NCBI RefSeq assembly: GCF_028463985.1
Contig: NZ_CP116766.1
Coordinates: 1,488,001-1,552,000, forward strand
Length of the DNA: 64,000 nucleotides
Source of the DNA: Neisseria lisongii
Lineage (GTDB): Bacteria > Pseudomonadota > Gammaproteobacteria > Burkholderiales > Neisseriaceae
Reading direction: 5' to 3'
This document shows positions 1-9,943 of the stretch, one piece after another (position 1 is the stretch's first letter; each line of letters starts with the position of its first letter). A program made the position numbers and the translations under genes. The notes beneath the pieces are model-generated. The model saw nothing but the letters and a program-made list of their open reading frames with translations. It searched no databases and was not told the DNA's origin.

Positions 1-968
1 GTGCCATCAGGAAAATACGTTTTTTGGTGCGTTTGTACCAGCCGACCTGCAGCATCACCGAAATAGCTTCTACCACAAACAGGCCGCCCATAATGAACAA
101 GACGATTTCCTGACGCACAATCACCGCCACCGTACCCAAGGCCGCCCCCAGCGCCAATGCGCCGACATCGCCCATAAATACCTGCGCCGGATAAGCGTTG
201 AACCACAAAAAGCCCAAACATGCGCCGCACATCGCCGCACAGAAAATCACCACTTCGTTTGCGCCCGACACATACGGAAGCTGCAGATAACGGGCAAATT
301 CGGCATGGCCGCTGGCATAGGCAAACACCGACAGCCCCGCCGCTACCAATACCACCGGAAACGCCGCCAAGCCGTCCAAACCGTCGGTCAGATTAACAGC
401 GTTTGATGTGCCGACAATCACAAAATAAGTCAGCACCACAAAGCCGATACCGCCCAGCGGATAGGCGATTTGTTTGAAAAACGGCACGATAAACGCCGTG
501 CTGGAAGGCAAATCGGCGGCGTAAAACAGCAGCACGCCCGCCGCCAGCGCCACGCTCGATTGCCACACCATTTTGAATTTTGCCGATACGCCGTTGGGGT
601 CTTTATAAACCACCTTGCGCCAGTCGTCGTAAAAACCCAGCGCACCGGTCGCCAACAATACGGCAAGCAGAATCCAGATATACGGATTTGCCCAGTTGCC
701 CCACAATAAAGTGGATACCGCAATGGCGGTCAGAATCAGCGAACCGCCCATGGTCGGCGTACCGTTTTTTACCAAATGCGTCTGCGGCCCGTCGGTACGC
801 ACCGCCTGCCCGACTTTCAATTCGGTCAGCTTGCGGATGGTCCACGGCCCCAGCAGCAGCGAAAACGCCAGCGCCGTCAGCGCCGCCATCACGGCACGGA
901 ACGTGGTGTATTGAAAAACGTTCAGCGCCGAAAACCAGCCGCTGAAATGCGAGAGCCATAAAAACATA
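1..968 (-). CDS. mraY: Phospho-N-acetylmuramoyl-pentapeptide transferase MraY, 3' end outside window
   Basis: MraY moves phospho-MurNAc-pentapeptide from UDP onto undecaprenyl phosphate in the inner membrane to make lipid I. I translated it directly; it starts [19 protein letters not shown]. About 322 residues are present, so roughly 40 C-terminal residues lie beyond position 1 (family about 360). Visible family motifs are the cytoplasmic loop GTPTMGGSL, the [12 protein letters not shown] aspartate pair, the [13 protein letters not shown] segment and [19 protein letters not shown]. Many hydrophobic segments fit a 10-TM protein. It is the last visible gene of the dcw cluster, downstream of murF and a small membrane-protein gene. 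The ATG lies 110 bp past that gene, beyond an inverted DUS pair. Identification is secure. Confidence 0.96.
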
Positions 969-1030
969 GTGTTTCCTTATTGTTTTCAAACAGCGGCACA
1001 CCGTCCGCTGCGGATTACGCTTATCCTGTC

Positions 1031-1062
1031 AGGCCGTCTGAAAACGGGCGTTTTCAGACGGC
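1031..1062. terminator. Inverted DUS pair between small membrane gene and mraY
   Basis: AGGCCGTCTGAAAA and its complement TTTTCAGACGGC are separated by about four bases and form a long hairpin. Inverted DUS are known to act as terminators in Neisseria. Here the pair sits inside the dcw cluster, so termination would be partial or the pair may serve only for DNA uptake. Confidence 0.6.
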
Positions 1063-1077
1063 ATCAATCTGATTAAA

Positions 1078-1545
1078 TTATTCTTTTTCGGCAATCTCGG
1101 AACTATCTTGAATAAATGTTTCCTGCCGTTGCAATTTATCCATTATTTGCAGATTTTTTGCGGCTAAAACAAATAAAATGATACCGATAAAGTTCACACC
1201 GAAATAATAACCGGGGCCTCCAAAACCTATCGAAACCGACAACACTCCTGATAAATTGATAAAAAACTGCCCAATTTGAAGTTGAACCGCAGTCAGAGCA
1301 AAAACCAACAGCATTTGTTTAAAACCGACGGCACGGTAACTGAAAACATTATAAGCAGCAATCAAGCAAAAAACGGCAAAAACCAAATTCACTAAAATAT
1401 CAACTACCGGCAACACACTTCGATATTGCAGGATTAGCCAAATCAACCAATTTACGCCCAACAAAAACGTAAACCATGCCAAAAATTTACCGCTCTTGGA
1501 CAACAAATGATATTGCGGAAACCGCTTGTTAAACCAGTGTTTCAT
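1078..1545 (-). CDS. Small integral membrane protein in the dcw cluster, unknown function
   Basis: I do not recognise a family. The start chosen gives about 155 residues beginning MKHWFNKRFPQYHLL, leaving one base after the murF stop. An upstream ATG at 1560 would add five residues encoded by a DUS and overlap murF by 14 bp. Four hydrophobic stretches are visible: around residues 20-40, 45-65, 75-100 and 110-135. The C-terminal tail is charged (KLQRQETFIQDSSEIAEKE). Its base composition is clearly more AT-rich than murF or mraY. Meningococci also have a hypothetical gene between murF and mraY, so this may be a conserved neisserial addition, possibly acting in envelope synthesis. That role is inferred from position only. 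Confidence 0.75.
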   Translation of the reverse strand: MKHWFNKRFPQYHLLSKSGKFLAWFTFLLGVNWLIWLILQYRSVLPVVDILVNLVFAVFCLIAAYNVFSYRAVGFKQMLLVFALTAVQLQIGQFFINLSGVLSVSIGFGGPGYYFGVNFIGIILFVLAAKNLQIMDKLQRQETFIQDSSEIAEKE

Positions 1546-1546
1546 T

Positions 1547-2911
1547 TCAGACGGCCTCATTCAGTAACGCTTCAACCACTTCTTCCATTTTCATAAAGCG
1601 CGAACCTTTGACCAAAACATGGGCGTTTTCCGGCAATTCGTGGCACATCACTTGAATCAGCGGGTCTTTGTCGGCAAACCACAGGCCGGTTTCGCCGAAG
1701 GTTTCGGCAGCTTCTACGCTGTCGTTGCCGACAAAATAGGCGGATTCGATGCCTTTGTCCCGGGCGTATGCGCCGACTTCGGCGTGCATGGCGGCGGCTT
1801 CGTCTTCGCCGAGTTCGCCCATATCGCCCATCACAAACACCCTCGGCGATGGCAATGCCGCCAATACGTCCACCGCCGCTTTCATGCTGTCGGGATTGGC
1901 GTTGTAGGTGTCGTCAATCACGGTTGCGCCTTTGATGCCTTGTTTGATTTGCAGGCGGCCTTTGATGTTGCTGAAATTTTTAAGGCCGTCTGAAATCTGC
2001 TGCAGGCTCAAACCTGCGGCTTGCGCCAAGGCGGCGGCGGCGCAGGCATTGGCGACATTGTGCCGCCCCGGAACGGGCAATAATACGGCGGCACGCTCTT
2101 CACCGCACACTAAATCAAATGTGCAGGAAAGCGGTTTTAACACGATATTTTCGGCGTGAACCGTGCCTTGTTCTGCGCCGAAAGTGCGTTGGGCAAAGGC
2201 TTCGGAAGCCTTGACGAACACATCGGCATGGGCATCTTCCGCCGGAATCAGCGCCGTGCCGCCGTTTTTCAGCCCTTGGTAGATTTCGCTTTTGGCTTTG
2301 GCAATGTCGCCCACGCCGTTGAAGCCGCAGCCGACATGCGCCCGCAGGGCGTTATTGACCAAGGCGGCATCGGGGCGGGCAATCTGCGTGAGCTGCGCCA
2401 GTTCGCCGAAATGGTTCATGCCCATTTCAATCACGGCGTAGCGGTGTTGCGGGTTGAGTTGCAACAGGGTCAGAGGCAATCCGATGTGGTTGTTGAAATT
2501 ACCGGCGGTTGCCAACACGGCGTTTTCGCCGAAGGTATGGCGCAGAATGAGCGCCAGCATTTCTTTGACGGTGGTTTTGCCCGACGAGCCGGTAATGCCG
2601 AATACGAACGGGTTTACGGCTTCCCGCCATGCTTTTGCCAGCGTCTGCAATGCCACCAGCGTATCCGCCACCGCCAATGCGCCGGGCAAGACGGCGCAGT
2701 CGGCACGGGAGACAACGGCTGCCGCCGCCCCTTGCGCCAATACGTCCGCCACAAAATCATGGGCATCGAAACGCTCGCCTGCCAAGGCGAAAAAGACATC
2801 GCCGCTCTGAATATTGCGGCTGTCGGTTACGATTCTGCCGACTGCTCGGTTTTCAGACGGCATGGCCAAGCCCAATGAGAGGCAAATAAAGTTTAAATCC
2901 AATGTATTCAT
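1547..2911 (-). CDS. murF: UDP-MurNAc-tripeptide:D-Ala-D-Ala ligase MurF
   Basis: MurF adds D-Ala-D-Ala to UDP-MurNAc-tripeptide in the cytosol, completing the peptidoglycan precursor. The 454 residues match the family length. The N-terminal substrate domain (about residues 25-85, with TDSRNIQSGDVFFAL) is followed by the ATP P-loop GITGSSGKTTVKEML near residue 105. The central Mur-ligase motif VIEMGMNHFGELAQL and the C-terminal DDTYNANPDSMKAA stretch follow. It lies downstream of murE and upstream of a small membrane gene and mraY, as in meningococcal dcw. A 164-bp gap with a DUS separates it from murE. No strong Shine-Dalgarno is visible before the ATG. Confidence 0.97.
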   Translation of the reverse strand: MNTLDLNFICLSLGLAMPSENRAVGRIVTDSRNIQSGDVFFALAGERFDAHDFVADVLAQGAAAAVVSRADCAVLPGALAVADTLVALQTLAKAWREAVNPFVFGITGSSGKTTVKEMLALILRHTFGENAVLATAGNFNNHIGLPLTLLQLNPQHRYAVIEMGMNHFGELAQLTQIARPDAALVNNALRAHVGCGFNGVGDIAKAKSEIYQGLKNGGTALIPAEDAHADVFVKASEAFAQRTFGAEQGTVHAENIVLKPLSCTFDLVCGEERAAVLLPVPGRHNVANACAAAALAQAAGLSLQQISDGLKNFSNIKGRLQIKQGIKGATVIDDTYNANPDSMKAAVDVLAALPSPRVFVMGDMGELGEDEAAAMHAEVGAYARDKGIESAYFVGNDSVEAAETFGETGLWFADKDPLIQVMCHELPENAHVLVKGSRFMKMEEVVEALLNEAV

Positions 2912-3075
2912 ATTCTTATACTGTAAACGCCGACAGCAGGCTGCTGCCTGCCGTGTTTATACTTTCGCCTAAATGTGTCCCATACGGCGTTGATTGCCTG
3001 CTATGAAAAAGAGCATATTCGGGCGACACGCCCGTTTAGGCCGTCTGAAAAATGCGTTTTCAAAAAATGGTTTTT

Positions 3076-4563
3076 TTAACGTTGTTCCAAAGCGGCTCGG
3101 GCGATTTCAAAATCGGAAAAATGGTGTTTCACGCCCTGCACGTCCTGATAGGTTTCATGCCCTTTGCCGGCAATCAGGATAATGTCGTGTTCCGCTGCCT
3201 GCTGCACGGCAAACTCGATGGCGGCACGGCGGTCGGCTTCGACTTTTTCGGGGTTCGCCACCGCCGGTAAAATATCGTTGATAATCGCCTGCGGCTCTTC
3301 CATGCGGGGATTGTCGCTGGTTACCACCACTTTATCCGCACCTGCCGCCGCTGCTGCGCCCATCAGCGGGCGTTTGCCCCGATCCCGATTGCCGCCGCAA
3401 CCGAACACGCACCATAAGGCTGCGTTTTTCGGTTTGATTTCCTGCAGGGTTGCCAGTGCTTTTTCCAAGGCATCAGGCGTGTGGGCATAATCGACCACCA
3501 CCAAAGGTTTGCCTGCATTCATGATGCAGTCCATGCGGCCGGTGGCGGGGCGGATTTGCGACAGCACCGCCAATACTTTTTCCAGCGGGTGGCCTTCGGC
3601 ACACAATACGCCGACGCAGGCCGCCAGATTTTGGGCGTTGAACCGTCCCAGCAGGCGGGTGCGGCAACTGCCTTTGCCCCAAGGGGTATCCAGTTCGACA
3701 TTCATGCCGTCTGAAGCAGCTTGGAAGGCGGTAATGCGGATGTCTGCGGTTTCGCTGAAGCCGTAGCCGTACACTTGCGGCACTTCGTCTGCTTCGGCTT
3801 TGCCCGTTTTCAGACGGCCTGCCAAGGCTGCGCCGTATTCGTCATCAACATTAATCACGGCGTGTTTCAAGCCCTGCCAGTAAAACAGGCGGGCTTTGAT
3901 GTCGCCGTAGGCATCCATAGTGCCATGGTAATCGAGATGGTCGCGGGTCAGGTTGGTAAACACGGCGCTGCGAAACGGTACGCCGTTGACACGGAACTGA
4001 TCCAAGCCATGGCTGGACACTTCCATTGCCGCAGCGGTTGCGCCCTGCTGTTTGAAACGGTGCAGCAGGGTTTGCACGTCCACCGGAGCCGGCGTGGTGT
4101 GGGTGGTGTCTTCCAAGTTTCCCCAAAAACCGTTGCCGACCGTGCCGATCACGGCGCATTTTCCGCCCAATAAGTCTGCTGCCTGCGCCAGCCATTGCGT
4201 GATGGAGGTTTTGCCGTTGGTACCGGTTACGCCCCAAACGGTGAGGCCGTCTGAAAAGTTGCCGTAGATTTCGGCCGCCAGCATACCGGCACGCAGTTTC
4301 AAATCACGAATGCCCTGATTGGCGACATTCCATGTTTCGTCCCATACAAAGCTGCCGTCGTCGTCCCAAAATACAAACGCCGCACCGTTGGCAACGGCGG
4401 CGGGAATGTAGCTGCGGCCGTCTGAAAATTCGCCCTGACAGGCGATAAACACATCGCCGGGGCGGATGCGGCGGCTGTCGGAATGCAGGGATGCGCCTGC
4501 TTTCAGGGCGTATTGCAACTCAGGAAAACCGGTTTCCTGCAACGGGCATAATCTGCTGAACAT
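3076..4563 (-). CDS. murE: UDP-MurNAc-tripeptide synthetase MurE (meso-DAP type)
   Basis: MurE adds the third amino acid to UDP-MurNAc-L-Ala-D-Glu. The 495 residues are normal for the family. The P-loop GVTGTNGKTSITQWL lies near residue 113, and the central region has MEVSSHGLDQFRV and TNLTRDHLDYHGTM. The C-terminal domain has DNPRMEEP; in this family the DNPR motif marks enzymes using meso-diaminopimelate rather than lysine, as expected for a Gram-negative cell. The gene starts 15 bp after ftsI ends, so the two are almost certainly cotranscribed and perhaps translationally linked. Confidence 0.97.
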   Translation of the reverse strand: MFSRLCPLQETGFPELQYALKAGASLHSDSRRIRPGDVFIACQGEFSDGRSYIPAAVANGAAFVFWDDDGSFVWDETWNVANQGIRDLKLRAGMLAAEIYGNFSDGLTVWGVTGTNGKTSITQWLAQAADLLGGKCAVIGTVGNGFWGNLEDTTHTTPAPVDVQTLLHRFKQQGATAAAMEVSSHGLDQFRVNGVPFRSAVFTNLTRDHLDYHGTMDAYGDIKARLFYWQGLKHAVINVDDEYGAALAGRLKTGKAEADEVPQVYGYGFSETADIRITAFQAASDGMNVELDTPWGKGSCRTRLLGRFNAQNLAACVGVLCAEGHPLEKVLAVLSQIRPATGRMDCIMNAGKPLVVVDYAHTPDALEKALATLQEIKPKNAALWCVFGCGGNRDRGKRPLMGAAAAAGADKVVVTSDNPRMEEPQAIINDILPAVANPEKVEADRRAAIEFAVQQAAEHDIILIAGKGHETYQDVQGVKHHFSDFEIARAALEQR

Positions 4564-4578
4564 GGCTTGCTTTCAATA

Positions 4579-6330
4579 TTAGGCGGAAGGTTTGTCGGCG
4601 GACACTTTGGGCTGCGATTTGGTCGGCGATACGCCCAGAATATTCAGACTGCCGCTCATCACGGCTTTAAACACCGGCCCGGCAACCGTGCCGCCGTAGT
4701 AGCCGTGTGCGCTCGGTTCGTCAATGGTAACCGCCACAATCACTCTCGGATTTTTTGCCGGTGCAAAGCCGATAAATGTGCCGACGTGTTTATTATTGAC
4801 ATAACGGCCGCCGACCAGTTTGCGGGCGGTACCGGTTTTGGCACCGACATCAAAGCCTTCTACCGCACCGGCCGTACCCGTGCCGCCCGGCTCGGTTACC
4901 GAAATCATCATTTCACGCACTTTGCGGGCGGTTTCGGCTTTAATCACCCGTTTGCCCTGCGGCGCAACCGCCTGTTTTTCAAAACTTACCGGCAACAATA
5001 CGCCGTCATGCGTCAAAACGGTATAAGCCCTCGCCAACTGAAGCAGGCTCAACTGCAAACCGTAGCCGAACGACATGGTCGCCTGCTCGATGGGCTGCCA
5101 TTTTTTCCAGTCCCGCAGCAAACCTGCCGATTCACCGGGAAAGCCTGAGTGCATCCGCACGCCTACGCCCAAATCGTGATAGAAATCATACATTTCTTTC
5201 GGCTTGAACATGGCGGACAATTTGCTGGTGCCGACGTTGGACGATTTTTGGATAATGCCGCGGATATCGAGATTCGGATAAACGTGGGTGTCTTTCACGG
5301 TGGCCGTTCCCAAGCGGTAAGGCAAGGTGTTGAAACGTTCGTTGGCGGCCACTTTTCCGGCATCCAAGGCTTTGGCAACGGTAAACGGTTTCATCGCCGA
5401 ACCCGGCTCGATCATATCGGTTACGGCACGGTTGCGGCGCTGCTCGCTGCCGGCTTTGCCCGGATCGTTGGGATCGTAAGCAGGGCTGTTTACCAAAGCG
5501 AGGATTTCGCCGGTTTGTGCGTCCAACACAATCGCCGTACCGGCTTTGGCTTGGTGGTAATCCACGGCACGGTTTAATTCTTCATACGCCAGCGTCTGAA
5601 TCCGCTGGTCCAGCGACAGCACCAAATCGCTGCCGTTTTTCGGGTCTTTGTTGCGCTCGGACTCGACGCTTTCAACAAGGTTGCCTTTGTTGTCGCGCAA
5701 GACTACTTTGGCACCGTTTTCACCGCTCAGGCTGTCTTCGCGCGATAGTTCCAAACCTTCCTGACCTTTGCCGTCGATATTGGTAAAGCCGATGACGTGG
5801 GCAAACAGGTTGCCCATCGGATAATGGCGTTTGAGTTCTTTTTCAAAATGCAGACCTTTGATGCCCAAAGCAGCGACCTGTTCGGCCTTTTCTTGGCTCA
5901 ACTGCCGTTTGATATAAAGGAAATCTTTGTTTTTCTTGCCCAGTTTTTCGGCAATCGTGGCAACGGGTACATCAATAATTTCCGACAATGCCGCAAGCTG
6001 TTTTTCAGACGGCATTTCGTCCATGCCCGAAGGCACGGCAAACAGTGATTCGGTCGGCGCACTCAATGCCAGCGTTGCGCCGTTGCGGTCGGTAATCATG
6101 CCCCGCAGCGCCGGTAGGTTGAGCGTACGCACCATGCGGTTGTCGCCCTGACTGCGCAGGAAACTGCCCTGTTCGACATTCAGGTAAATCCCCCGCAGCA
6201 GCAACAGCGAAAAGGCAACGCCGATAACGGCCAGCACCATACCGATACGGTTGTCGTCGCAGCAACCTTTGGTTTTCGGCTGTTCCCGCCGAGATAACAT
6301 TTGCGGTTTATATTCGTTTTTAATCAACAT
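4579..6330 (-). CDS. penA: Penicillin-binding protein 2 / septal transpeptidase FtsI (PenA)
   Basis: This is the septal D,D-transpeptidase and main beta-lactam target of Neisseria. Its 583 residues are close to the usual 581-583. One N-terminal membrane anchor lies at about residues 30-50, then the dimerisation domain. The transpeptidase motifs are complete: S311-A-M-K314 (nucleophile and general base), S363-S-N365 and K498-T-G500. Residues after the serine read [10 protein letters not shown]; methionine and threonine here equal the I312M/V316T states known from mosaic gonococcal penA, while the region equivalent to position 512 keeps asparagine (NNKHVGTF). No aspartate insertion is seen near residue 345. 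The gene lies between ftsL and murE. Confidence 0.97.
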   Translation of the reverse strand: MLIKNEYKPQMLSRREQPKTKGCCDDNRIGMVLAVIGVAFSLLLLRGIYLNVEQGSFLRSQGDNRMVRTLNLPALRGMITDRNGATLALSAPTESLFAVPSGMDEMPSEKQLAALSEIIDVPVATIAEKLGKKNKDFLYIKRQLSQEKAEQVAALGIKGLHFEKELKRHYPMGNLFAHVIGFTNIDGKGQEGLELSREDSLSGENGAKVVLRDNKGNLVESVESERNKDPKNGSDLVLSLDQRIQTLAYEELNRAVDYHQAKAGTAIVLDAQTGEILALVNSPAYDPNDPGKAGSEQRRNRAVTDMIEPGSAMKPFTVAKALDAGKVAANERFNTLPYRLGTATVKDTHVYPNLDIRGIIQKSSNVGTSKLSAMFKPKEMYDFYHDLGVGVRMHSGFPGESAGLLRDWKKWQPIEQATMSFGYGLQLSLLQLARAYTVLTHDGVLLPVSFEKQAVAPQGKRVIKAETARKVREMMISVTEPGGTGTAGAVEGFDVGAKTGTARKLVGGRYVNNKHVGTFIGFAPAKNPRVIVAVTIDEPSAHGYYGGTVAGPVFKAVMSGSLNILGVSPTKSQPKVSADKPSA

Positions 6331-6489
6331 TTTTTAACTTCTTTATCTTATAACCTGCTTACCGCATACCAAACATCGGGCCGATTGGCGGATTTAAACC
6401 GGTAAGGCATTGCCTTGTTCTGATTTAACTCATTCGCCATACAGTCGAACCCTGTTTATTTTTCCATTTGTTTTAACCGTTAATATGTT

Positions 6490-6771
6490 TTATTTCGGCC
6501 GCACCGCCATCACTGTATTCTCCGCCGTCGGCGGTTTCAGGTTTTGGTGTTCGGCGGCCACTTTAATCAGTTTGTGGTTCGCCAGCTTTGCCTGTTCCAA
6601 TTTCAAACGAGCAAACTCCTGATCCATTTCGATTTTCTGTTTTTCGGCGGTTTGCAGTTTCACAAAATACTGGCGGGTCTGATCCTGCACCGTAACCACG
6701 AAAAATCCTGAAACCCAAACCGCCAGCAGCAAAATGATGTTTACTGCTTTTCTGATTTTATTGTTATCCAT
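6490..6771 (-). CDS. ftsL: Cell division protein FtsL
   Basis: FtsL is a small bitopic divisome protein that pairs with FtsB and FtsQ and helps activate FtsWI. This 93-residue ORF has a short positive cytosolic N-terminus (MDNNKIRK), one membrane span at about residues 9-27, then a heptad-like periplasmic segment (DQTRQYFVKLQTAEKQKIEM) typical of FtsL coiled coils. FtsL is poorly conserved in sequence, so the call rests on size, topology and position between rsmH and ftsI. A 159-bp gap separates it from ftsI. Confidence 0.9.
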   Translation of the reverse strand: MDNNKIRKAVNIILLLAVWVSGFFVVTVQDQTRQYFVKLQTAEKQKIEMDQEFARLKLEQAKLANHKLIKVAAEHQNLKPPTAENTVMAVRPK

Positions 6772-6846
6772 ATCGACTGCTTTTTCAGACGGCCTGTTCT
6801 CTCTATATATAAAGAGTATATCCGCCCTGTTTTTATTGTTTTCGGT

Positions 6847-7806
6847 TTAACCTTCGGTAAGCGGGCCGTCGGTCCGCTCGGCGATGCGCAAAATGGCGGA
6901 GCGGGAACGGGGATTGGCTTCGATTTCCGCTGCAGAAGGCTTCACCGCCTTGCCGACTTCTTTCACCGGCGGTTGCGGCCGCTCGTCGTCTTTCACCATC
7001 ACCCAGCGGGGCAACGGCTCGTGGCGGGAATGTTTTTTAATAAACTGTTTTACAATCCGGTCTTCCAGCGAATGGAAGGCAATCACCGCCAAACGTCCTC
7101 CGGTTTTCAGACGGCCTACCGCCTGCGGCAACACGGCGGCTACTTCTTCCAATTCACGGTTAATGTAGATGCGAACGGCTTGAAATGTCCTCGTGGCCGG
7201 ATCCTGACCCCGCTCGCGAGTACGGACGTTTTCCGCCACGAGCTGCGCCAGCTTGCGGGTTGTATCAATCGGCGCTTCTGCACGTTTGGCGACAACCGCC
7301 CGTGCAATCTGGCGACTAAACCGCTCTTCACCATAATTTTTGATTACCTCGTGTATTTCCTGTTCGTCTGCCTGCGCCAGCCATTGGGCGGCGGAAAGGC
7401 CCCGGGTCGGGTCCATGCGCATATCCAGCGGCGCATCGTAGCGGAAGCTGAACCCCCGTTCGCCGTCGTCAATCTGCGGTGAAGAAATGCCCAAGTCAAA
7501 CAGCGCACCGTCAATCCGCTCGATTCCCAAGCCGTCCAAGGCCGTCTGAAAATTGGCAAAACCGTCATGCACCACGCTGACCCGCTTGTCTTCCGCTGCC
7601 AGCGCTTCGGCCACGGCAACCGCCTGCGGGTCTTTGTCGAACACAATCAGGCGGCCTTGGCTGCCCAATTTCGACAAAATCAGGCGGGAATGTCCGCCCC
7701 GACCGAACGTACCGTCCACATAAATCCCGTTTTCCTTTACTGCCAAAGCGTCCACCGCTTCATGCAGCAACACGGTAATGTGTTTGAATTCCTGTTTTTC
7801 ACTCAC
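6847..7806 (-). CDS. rsmH: 16S rRNA (cytosine1402-N4)-methyltransferase RsmH
   Basis: RsmH uses SAM to methylate N4 of C1402 in 16S rRNA. The 319 residues are normal length. N-terminal [13 protein letters not shown] and the SAM-binding [16 protein letters not shown] are present, followed by the [11 protein letters not shown] motif and [16 protein letters not shown]. The C-terminal [10 protein letters not shown] and the [14 protein letters not shown] signature complete the family features. Its start overlaps the last bases of mraZ by four, so translation is probably coupled. It is the second gene of the dcw cluster. Confidence 0.97.
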   Translation of the reverse strand: MSEKQEFKHITVLLHEAVDALAVKENGIYVDGTFGRGGHSRLILSKLGSQGRLIVFDKDPQAVAVAEALAAEDKRVSVVHDGFANFQTALDGLGIERIDGALFDLGISSPQIDDGERGFSFRYDAPLDMRMDPTRGLSAAQWLAQADEQEIHEVIKNYGEERFSRQIARAVVAKRAEAPIDTTRKLAQLVAENVRTRERGQDPATRTFQAVRIYINRELEEVAAVLPQAVGRLKTGGRLAVIAFHSLEDRIVKQFIKKHSRHEPLPRWVMVKDDERPQPPVKEVGKAVKPSAAEIEANPRSRSAILRIAERTDGPLTEG

Positions 7807-8258
7807 AGCTGCAAATCCGTCTGACTCAATTGGAAAGCCAGCTCGTCGGCATCAATATCCAAAGCCTGTTCCATTTCTGCTTCCCATTGCTCGCGTCCCC
7901 ACAGTTCCAAACGGTTGGCACGCCCCACCAGGGTTACTTCTTTTTCAAAAACCACCCGCTTGCGCAGGTTTTGCGGCAACAGAATACGGCCGGCACTATC
8001 CCACTCAAGCTGGTCGGCATTGTGCAGCAGCAGATTCTGATAACGCTGCAACGTGGTATTGCCCGCCACTTTCATGCTCAAAAGCTGCGCCGCCACCCGT
8101 TCCCACTCCTGCAGCGGATACATCAGCAGCCGCTCCCGGGAATCGAGCGTTACCACCAGCGAAGGCGAACCTTGGCGCAGCAGCAATTCGCGGAATTTAG
8201 CCGGAATGGCCAACCGCCCTTTGCTGTCTATGCTCAAATCGTGAGAACCGCCGAACAT
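7803..8258 (-). CDS. mraZ: Transcriptional regulator MraZ
   Basis: MraZ is an AbrB-fold DNA-binding protein that represses the dcw operon from repeats in its own promoter. The 151 residues carry two related half-domains. The first begins [26 protein letters not shown], and the second has the parallel [16 protein letters not shown] near residue 90. It is the first gene of the cluster, overlapping rsmH by four bases. Matching repeats lie just downstream of the predicted promoter (see 8398-8459), which supports autoregulation. Confidence 0.96.
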   Translation of the reverse strand: MFGGSHDLSIDSKGRLAIPAKFRELLLRQGSPSLVVTLDSRERLLMYPLQEWERVAAQLLSMKVAGNTTLQRYQNLLLHNADQLEWDSAGRILLPQNLRKRVVFEKEVTLVGRANRLELWGREQWEAEMEQALDIDADELAFQLSQTDLQL

Positions 8259-8397
8259 GGTTTACCTTGCCGCTGATGATATAAGATTGAAACAAACGCC
8301 GTCTGAAACCGCCCTACCCTATCGGATAATCCGTTTCCGCTGTCGGAAACGGGCTGTTTGAGCGCCGCTGAAATTTCCGTTAAATCGGGGAAATCCA

Positions 8398-8459
8398 GAC
8401 ACTTTCGCCCACATTACCCCACAAGCCTACACTATAAGAAATTTTCCCTTGTCGGTCAA
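8398..8459 (-). promoter_or_regulatory. dcw promoter with three MraZ boxes
   Basis: On the minus strand a -35 TTGACC (8454-8459) and a -10 TATAGT (8431-8436) are exactly 17 bp apart. Just downstream are three pentamers in 10-bp steps: GTGGG (8418-8422), GTGGG (8408-8412) and GTGTC (8398-8402). MraZ is known to bind direct repeats of this kind spaced one helical turn apart. The boxes cover the likely transcription start, which suits repression. The remaining 140 bp down to the mraZ ATG would be a leader. Further upstream (8523-8700) is AT-rich DNA with no gene. Confidence 0.8.
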
Positions 8460-8726
8460 ACGCAGGCCGTCTGAAAAAAGCGGGGTTAAGCGATAAAAAA
8501 TCCCTTAAAATACATTGCGATACAGACAACCGCATCAAACCCGAACACCACCGAACGCCGCATTTTCAACACCAAAACACCATATTTAGTATTTATCTAT
8601 TCAACAAACCACTATATATAGTATCTTCAGCCGTAATATCGGGGGCGTTTGATTCGGGTTATAATAAACAGCCAAACTGAAAAAATTTACATTTTCTAAC
8701 ACTTTTGCACGCCACAGGAAAGCGAC

Positions 8727-9875
8727 ATGAAGCCCCAACTGCCCGCCCCGTCCGCCGAAGCCCAAGCCGCCAGCCGGAAACTGTTGAACATCTTAACAGA
8801 CGACATCCGCCGCAACGGCGACATGCCGTTTTCCCGCTTTATGGAACAGGTTTTATACCTGCCCGAACTCGGGTATTACAGCGGCGGAAGCCACAAAATC
8901 GGCGCAGCGGGCGATTTCATTACCGCCCCGACCCTCTCGCCCCTGTTCGGCCAAACCCTCGCCCGCCAACTTTCGGAGCTGCTGCCGCAAACCGAGGGCA
9001 ATCTCTACGAATTCGGTGCCGGCACCGGCGCACTCGCCGCCACCCTGCTCAACAGCTTGGGCGACACTGTCCGTCATTACTACATCATCGAAATTTCCGC
9101 CGAACTGGCCGAGCGGCAACGGCAATTTATCCGCCAACAGGTTTCCGCCGAACAAGCCGACAAAGTGGTTCACCTCACCGCTCTGCCCGACAGTTTCAAC
9201 GGCATCATCATCGGCAACGAAGTGCTGGATGCCATGCCGGTGGAAGTTGTCAAACGGGAACACGGCACATTCCAACGGATAACCGTCGCCGCAGGCGAAC
9301 ACGGCCTGCACACCGCCGAAACGCCGCTGACCGACCCCGATTTGCTGCAGGCGGCGCACAGCTATTTTCCCGACTGCGAACCCTACACCAGCGAGCTGCA
9401 CCCCGCCCAACACGCCTTTATCCGCACCCTTGCCGCCAAGCTGGTTTGCGGCGGCATGATTTGGATAGACTACGGCTTCGATGCCGCCCAGTATTACCAC
9501 CCGCAGCGCAACAGCGGCACCTTAATCGGCCATTACCGCCACCATACCGTCCACGATCCTTTTTTCCACGTCGGCCTGACCGACCTGACCGCCCACGTCA
9601 ATTTTACCGACATCGCCCAAGCCGGTACCGATGGCGGTTTGGACTTAATCGGCTACACCACGCAGGCCAACTTCCTGCTCAATCTGGGTCTCACCGACCT
9701 GCTCGCACAACACGGCGACAGCCGCAGCCCCGAATATCTGAAAGCCGCCGCAGCCGCCCAAACCCTGATTAACCCGCACGAAATGGGCGAACTCTTCAAA
9801 GTCATGGCTTTCGGCAAAAATCTCGCCATCGACTGGACAGGCTTCCGCTGCGGCGACATCTGCCACAAGCTCTGA
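8727..9875 (+). CDS. SAM-dependent methyltransferase of the MidA/NDUFAF7 family
   Basis: Bacterial members of this family (formerly DUF185) are class I SAM methyltransferases related to NDUFAF7, which methylates an arginine of a complex I subunit; the bacterial substrate is unclear. The 382 residues include PFSRFMEQVLYLPELGYYSGG near the N-terminus, GDFITAPTLSPLFGQTLA, and the SAM motif YEFGAGTGALAATLL at about residues 90-105. IIGNEVLDAMPVEVV near residue 168 and IDYGFDAAQYYHPQRNSGTL are family signatures. The ATG follows AGGAAAGCGAC, a good ribosome site. It is divergent from mraZ and ends before an inverted DUS. Confidence 0.9.
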   Translation: MKPQLPAPSAEAQAASRKLLNILTDDIRRNGDMPFSRFMEQVLYLPELGYYSGGSHKIGAAGDFITAPTLSPLFGQTLARQLSELLPQTEGNLYEFGAGTGALAATLLNSLGDTVRHYYIIEISAELAERQRQFIRQQVSAEQADKVVHLTALPDSFNGIIIGNEVLDAMPVEVVKREHGTFQRITVAAGEHGLHTAETPLTDPDLLQAAHSYFPDCEPYTSELHPAQHAFIRTLAAKLVCGGMIWIDYGFDAAQYYHPQRNSGTLIGHYRHHTVHDPFFHVGLTDLTAHVNFTDIAQAGTDGGLDLIGYTTQANFLLNLGLTDLLAQHGDSRSPEYLKAAAAAQTLINPHEMGELFKVMAFGKNLAIDWTGFRCGDICHKL

Positions 9876-9891
9876 CCTTCCGAACACAAAC

Positions 9892-9924
9892 AGGCCGTCT
9901 GAAAACCACGTTTTCAGACGGCCT
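9892..9924. terminator. Inverted DUS pair, bidirectional terminator
   Basis: A 33-bp inverted repeat of AGGCCGTCTGAAAA lies between two convergent genes, the usual neisserial arrangement for a shared terminator. Confidence 0.8.
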
Positions 9925-9943
9925 GCCTTTATTTCTCAACCGA

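Noticed and set aside
8705..9772. A long proline/arginine-rich frame overlapping the MidA-type gene
   Set aside because: It is the +1 shadow of a high-GC coding gene; the MidA frame has the SAM motif, a proper ribosome site and family signatures.
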